From Gavia stellata (lineage: Eukaryota; Chordata; Aves; Gaviiformes; Gaviidae), in NCBI RefSeq assembly GCF_030936135.1, contig NC_082620.1, forward strand, positions 4,712,001 to 4,776,000: DNA of 64,000 nt, in the 5' to 3' direction. The notes beneath the pieces were generated by a model. The model was not told where the DNA came from and ran no database searches. It saw nothing but the letters and a program-made list of their open reading frames with translations. Positions 61,601 through 64,000 of the stretch are shown here, in pieces. Positions within the stretch are counted from its first letter, which is position 1. Each line of letters begins with the position of its first letter. A program made the position numbers and the translations under genes.

Positions 61601-63256
61601 CCTGCAATGCCAAAAAGAAATCCAACAAAACACAAGGTAAGAGTTTAAACATCAATGAAGCCCCTTGGTCCTGAGGAAGGAGAGGGAAGGTGGGGAAAAG
61701 GTGGCGAGAGTACACAGACTGAGCAGGTTATGTACTATTTCTTACTATGGTTATATCACCTGCAGCCCTTCCCACTGCTGTGGTAAGCACCTGAATCGAT
61801 CAGTTCCATTCTCTACCAGATTAGAGCTGCACAGGGAGCTTTTCATTCACAGGAATTCAAACTTAAGTTGAATGAACCAAGGCACAGATCCAAAGCAAGC
61901 TCTGTTGTCTCCAGCCAGCTGGCAACCCAAAGAATAACAAGGAGAACTGTGCTACCCAGTACTACGTGTGCCATTCTGGCAAATGTTTACCCCCTGGCTC
62001 ACTGAGTCAAGACAGGGCAAAAGACCTCCAACATAACAGTTTTCCTTTAAGTGAAAGGGAAGAAAAGAGCACACTCACCTGATCCGCCCAGCTAAGAACA
62101 TGGCCAACAGGCAGGTGAACAGCCCAAGGACAGCAACTGCCATCTGGTGATTTGTCCCGTAAGCCCATGCGGCACTCAGGTTCTCCACCATCTGTTCTGG
62201 GAGCAGACGGAGCAGCTCCTGCCAGCCCACCACTGTCATGGAAGTGTCATTTTCCAAGTCTGCACGTGAGCTTGTGCCAGTCCTGTTCTGAATGGACACT
62301 GGACCAGAGGAGACAGGAGCAGGGACTGCTACACTGAGCGAGAAGGGGTCGCCTGACCCATACAAAGCCATCAGAACCAGGAACGCACAGCTGAGGAAGG
62401 CCAAGAACCGCAGAAATATCACCTGAGCTGGTGTGGTTATGGAAGCAGAAGAGGAGGATGAACATAAACTCTGCAGAGGAAGGGAGAAACACCTTGTTAG
62501 AAGCTGAATGAACTGTAGTAAGGTTTCAAAATGGTGCTTTACGGAACACTTCCAGACTGTATGGTTTACTGGACAGTTTTGCACAAGTCCTTGTAAGTCT
62601 CTGTACTGGGCTGACACCACAATGGATGCTGTAGACTAGCAAAGAGCAACAGCAGACCTATGAGCAGAAGCCAAGGTCAGGCAGGGCAGCGAGGCAAGGA
62701 GGTGGTCATAATCCCTTCCCATTGTTCTTAGTTCTTTTTTTCCCTGTATTCTGTAGTTTCCTGCACTGTACTCAAATTGGCTTCCCTATCTCATTTTTTC
62801 TGCCTGTCCCACTATTTTCCTTCCACTCTGTTCTTATTATTACATTAGACTTACCTTCTGGCAACTGCACCAAATGACACCAGCAAGAGAAAAACCTCCA
62901 ACTAACATCAGGAGCATCTGTGGCAACTACCTCTTCCAAAACTTCTGCCATGCACCCAAGCTCCCAGAGTTAGAGAGCCTCAAGGCTGCTCCCTTCCTTT
63001 CCCAGCAGCAAACCCAGGTGCAGAGGTACCTAGTTCTCTGCATTTCCCCCTAAATTCCCTCATCTCTTCCCCCACGTACCTGAGTATAGGTCTTGTCTGT
63101 CTCACGGCGTTTGAAATGGTGGCTGAGCAGCAGCGCCCGGAGCTGCCGATTCTGATGTTTTATGTAATACTCCACAGCAGCCTGGCACGGACGACACAGC
63201 TTGTAGGTCTGCTCCAGATGGTGCTTATACACCTCAATCTCCTCATCGTATTTGCC
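46545..63256 (-). CDS. TMEM201: TMEM201 (SAMP1/NET5) 3' coding part, eight exons, partial
   Basis: Inner nuclear membrane protein that links lamins, emerin and the LINC/SUN system and associates with spindle and nuclear-movement structures. The coding sequence reads 63256-63080, 62470-62079, 61601-61398, 50856-50639, 48994-48920, 48036-47746, 47250-47119, 46642-46545. This is 1,587 nt, i.e. 528 codons plus TGA, with all phases fitting. It matches mammalian TMEM201 from its KYDEE.EVY region to the end, with nearly the same length. At least four or five hydrophobic segments are seen: VIFLRFLAFLSCAFLVLMAL, MAVAVLGLFTCLLAMFLAG, a segment at ASVLWFVVMSLHL, one at SLCCLVGFTAAVA, and the C-terminal LRGLLAVSLTLNAIFTSAYV. 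A long Ser/Pro-rich nucleoplasmic region lies before the last. The N-terminus with most of the Cys-rich (Ima1-type) domain lies beyond the right edge. Confidence 0.96.
46643..47118 (-). other. TMEM201: TMEM201 last intron
   Basis: 476 nt. It contains a tiny CR1-like 3' terminal word at 46731-46752 and nothing else that I recognise. Confidence 0.85.
46731..46752 (-). repeat. Possible CR1 3' terminal fragment
   Basis: CACAGAATCACTACGGTTGG is what the extreme 3' end of a CR1 element looks like in reverse (tccaacc, gtgattctgtg). Only about 20 bp match, so chance is possible. Confidence 0.35.
47119..47250 (-). CDS. TMEM201: TMEM201 coding exon with conserved phospho-rich segment
   Basis: The exon has 132 nt, with acceptor CTCCTTGCAG|ATATGAG at 47250 and donor AGAG|GTAGGT at 47119. 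It encodes MERGSICSDNSIKKEDRSSR, then SSTCVVDTTTKG and WRG, close to the mammalian sequence. Confidence 0.94.
47251..47745 (-). other. TMEM201: TMEM201 intron
   Basis: 495 nt between the Ser-rich exons. The donor ATG|GTATGC departs from the consensus before the cut but the phase fits. No other feature was recognised. Confidence 0.85.
47746..48036 (-). CDS. TMEM201: TMEM201 coding exon (Ser/Pro-rich nucleoplasmic region)
   Basis: The exon has 291 nt, with acceptor TTTCAG|AGCAC at 48036. It encodes FSLLSGSCAPSRIPSPAPSV and then RRPLISPARLNLKGQKLLLF, a segment almost identical to the mammalian protein, followed by a less conserved Ser-rich stretch ending at SERGMH. The region is probably disordered. 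Confidence 0.95.
48037..48919 (-). other. TMEM201: TMEM201 intron
   Basis: 883 nt. Its donor directly follows a tandem 9-nt repeat in the exon. Nothing else was recognised. Confidence 0.8.
48920..48994 (-). CDS. TMEM201: TMEM201 small coding exon ending in a 9-nt tandem repeat
   Basis: The exon has 75 nt between acceptor TTTTTAG|ATTCTGG and donor CATCAG|GTAATG. It encodes SGYLFSGSRPASQSSGASGA and continues with SGAS. The first 14 residues match the mammalian protein; the GAS repeats at the end do not and come from three copies of a 9-nt unit at the splice border. Confidence 0.92.
48995..50638 (-). other. TMEM201: TMEM201 intron
   Basis: 1,644 nt. No exon, RNA gene or clear repeat was recognised. 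Confidence 0.8.
50639..50856 (-). CDS. TMEM201: TMEM201 coding exon (conserved NQQLFRSPRR region)
   Basis: The exon has 218 nt, with acceptor TTTACAG|GTACC at 50856 and donor GAGCAG|GTAAGC at 50639. It encodes YLSGDSITLFPS through NQQLFRSPRRTSSSSLPGRL and ALSLGTIPSLARA. This block is the most conserved part of the nucleoplasmic region and is rich in basic and Ser residues. Confidence 0.95.
51440..51650 (-). repeat. MIR-type SINE remnant, the clearest in the window
   Basis: The order of words matches the reverse MIR consensus over about 170 bp: CTGTGAGGTA, CCCTCACTTTACAGACGGGAAA, AGCTAAGTGACTTG, GAGTCACATA, GATAGAACAGAGACACAAACCTGGG, then a TCCAATCC and GAGCCCTAAACCATGACA tail. Such elements are shared relics of early amniote genomes. 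Confidence 0.75.
54064..54080. repeat. Poly-A run
   Basis: A long A run after a GGGGGG-type purine stretch in the large TMEM201 intron. No SINE body was recognised. Confidence 0.9.
60768..61155 (+). pseudogene. Possible retrocopy-like reading frame with one in-frame TGA
   Basis: On the plus strand, antisense in the large TMEM201 intron, one frame stays open for about 128 codons except for a TGA at 60969-60971. The part after the TGA reads like a charged helix (EEQNREEAAFTEQF, then KQLLEELALGKL) and stops at TAG. An A-rich stretch follows about 65 bp later (61218-61245). I do not recognise the protein. The strand is purine-rich, which by itself favours Glu/Lys/Arg frames. Confidence 0.18.
61398..61601 (-). 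CDS. TMEM201: TMEM201 coding exon (membrane helices)
   Basis: The exon has 204 nt, with acceptor GCATTGCAG|GCTCC at 61601 and donor CGAAG|GTCAGA at 61398. It encodes LRRIDAF, two hydrophobic stretches, the conserved PSWLDTAKFGTTSLCCLVGF and AAVATRKSTG. Both borders split an Arg codon after two bases, as required by the neighbours. Confidence 0.95.
61602..62078 (-). other. TMEM201: TMEM201 intron
   Basis: 477 nt. Nothing beyond splice signals was recognised. Confidence 0.85.
62079..62470 (-). CDS. TMEM201: TMEM201 coding exon (first two membrane segments and lumenal loop)
   Basis: The exon has 392 nt, with acceptor CCTCTGCAG|AGTTTATG at 62470 and donor ATCAG|GTGAGT at 62079. It encodes a Ser run, a first hydrophobic helix, a loop with two N-glycosylation sequons (QNRTG, ENDTS), WQELLRLLPEQM and a second helix ending LAGRIR. 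Mammals also carry sequons in this loop, consistent with a perinuclear-space location. Confidence 0.95.
62471..63079 (-). other. TMEM201: TMEM201 intron
   Basis: 609 nt with donor CAG|GTACGT. Nothing else was recognised. Confidence 0.85.
63080..63256 (-). CDS. TMEM201: TMEM201 coding exon (end of the Cys-rich nucleoplasmic domain)
   Basis: The exon has 177 nt (59 codons), phase 0 at both ends, with acceptor TCTCACCAG|GGCAAA at 63256. It encodes GKYDEEIEVYKHHLEQ, then KLCRPCQAAVEYYIKHQNRQ and LLLSHHFKRRE. It contains the last CxxC pair (CRPC) of the zinc-binding Ima1-type domain. Confidence 0.96.
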
Positions 63257-64000
63257 CTGGTGAGAGAATAGGAGAGGAAAAGTAGGTGAGGACTGCAGGT
63301 CCCTCATCAGTTATCATGCTTCCTACTGACATGTGAGCAAGGCATGCTTCCAGCCTCCAGAGAAACAGCCACCTCAAACAAGGCCTGAACAGTGACCAAG
63401 CTGGAGGTCAGCCATACAACCAGCTTCACAGGCAGCTGACCCAGCCTCCATGTCCCAGAAGAGACAAAACAGCCCTTGGAGAAGGCTGCTGTGGCTCAGT
63501 TTCGGGATGTTGACTTTCTATGGCCCGATTTTGCCGTCTTTGTTGAGACCTTATGAACTCAACACAGATGATGAGACAAAAAACTAGACTTCCTCTTCCC
63601 CTCCTCAAACGAGGAGACACAAAGACCTGTTGCCCCTTCACACCACTGTACTGGAGAAAGGAGAGGCAAGCTCCTTCCAGAACTCAGCCACAGACTCAAA
63701 GGCTGTCACTGTTCGAAGGGCCTGGTGAGATGAGCTCCATAAATCGTTAATAACATTTGTAATCGAGTGAGTAGGGCCAAAGGTACGTTTTTCAGCATCA
63801 CTACAGCAGACACATCACTTATCAGAAGGGCTTCTAGGGCTCTTCCATCTCCACTCCCAGCTTCTATCAAGATCCTTGTACCAAAAGCATACAGCTGAAA
63901 AGCATACAGCTTCTTTGGGAGAAGGAAGTAAAAAGATGCGTTGTAGCTGCCTGAAGGCTTGCTGTGGCAGTTTCATACGATCCATCTGCCAGAATCGAGA
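63257..64000 (-). other. TMEM201: TMEM201 intron reaching the right window edge
   Basis: No match to the upstream TMEM201 exon was found on the minus strand up to 64000, so at least 744 nt of intron separate them. Short open frames here have no recognised content. Confidence 0.75.

Noticed and set aside
1-64000. tRNA, rRNA, snoRNA, microRNA, CRISPR and bacterial-type features
   Set aside because: No cloverleaf with A and B boxes, no rRNA words and no spaced direct-repeat array were seen. The content is that of a vertebrate nuclear chromosome.
1-64000. Endogenous retrovirus copies
   Set aside because: No long terminal repeats with TG...CA ends and no gag, pol or env-like frames were recognised. 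The 37 kb duplication lacks these marks.

Overview
This window looks like part of a bird chromosome. Evidence: a CR1 LINE 3' end with its ATTCTATG terminus, compact GC-rich CpG islands of the kind seen on avian microchromosomes, few other young repeats, and a gene order matching the vertebrate block that is TMEM201-PIK3CD on human 1p36. The species cannot be told from the sequence. Every gene called with confidence is on the minus strand, so transcription runs from right to left.

Region by region: (1) 1-3.8 kb holds the first four coding exons of PIK3CD (p110-delta). They encode 260 residues, the adaptor-binding domain, linker and Ras-binding domain; the rest lies beyond the left edge. (2) 3.8-12.4 kb is the first intron or upstream region of PIK3CD, ending at a CpG island (about 11.9-13.1 kb) with a strong minus-strand splice donor that probably closes a noncoding first exon. 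A small two-exon reading frame of unknown identity lies on the plus strand at 10.8-11.2 kb. (3) 13-39 kb has no convincing gene. It holds a CR1 copy, several decayed MIR-type SINE remnants, a diverged local duplication and a minisatellite. (4) 39.2-40.6 kb is a second strong CpG island containing an intact 229-codon forkhead transcription factor. (5) 40.6-46.5 kb has no recognised gene apart from the likely 3' UTR of TMEM201. (6) 46.5-64 kb holds the last eight coding exons of TMEM201 (SAMP1/NET5, an inner nuclear membrane protein). They join in frame to 528 residues plus stop; the N-terminal exons lie beyond the right edge.

The forkhead gene is the most interesting item. Its DNA-binding domain is most like FOXL2, and it lies just upstream of PIK3CD on the same strand. 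In human, FOXL2 lies just upstream of PIK3CB, the paralogue of PIK3CD, also on the same strand. The simplest reading is that the window shows the other half of an ancient FOXL2-PIK3C paralogon, with a FOXL2 sister gene that I do not know of at the human PIK3CD locus. The protein is very GC-driven (Arg, Pro, Ala, Gly) and has several substitutions in the forkhead core.

The genes are not an operon-like unit. PIK3CD is a leukocyte lipid kinase, TMEM201 a nuclear envelope protein and the forkhead gene a developmental regulator. Their link is conserved chromosomal neighbourhood. All exon limits below were set by hand from splice signals, reading phase and remembered protein families; no database search was run.
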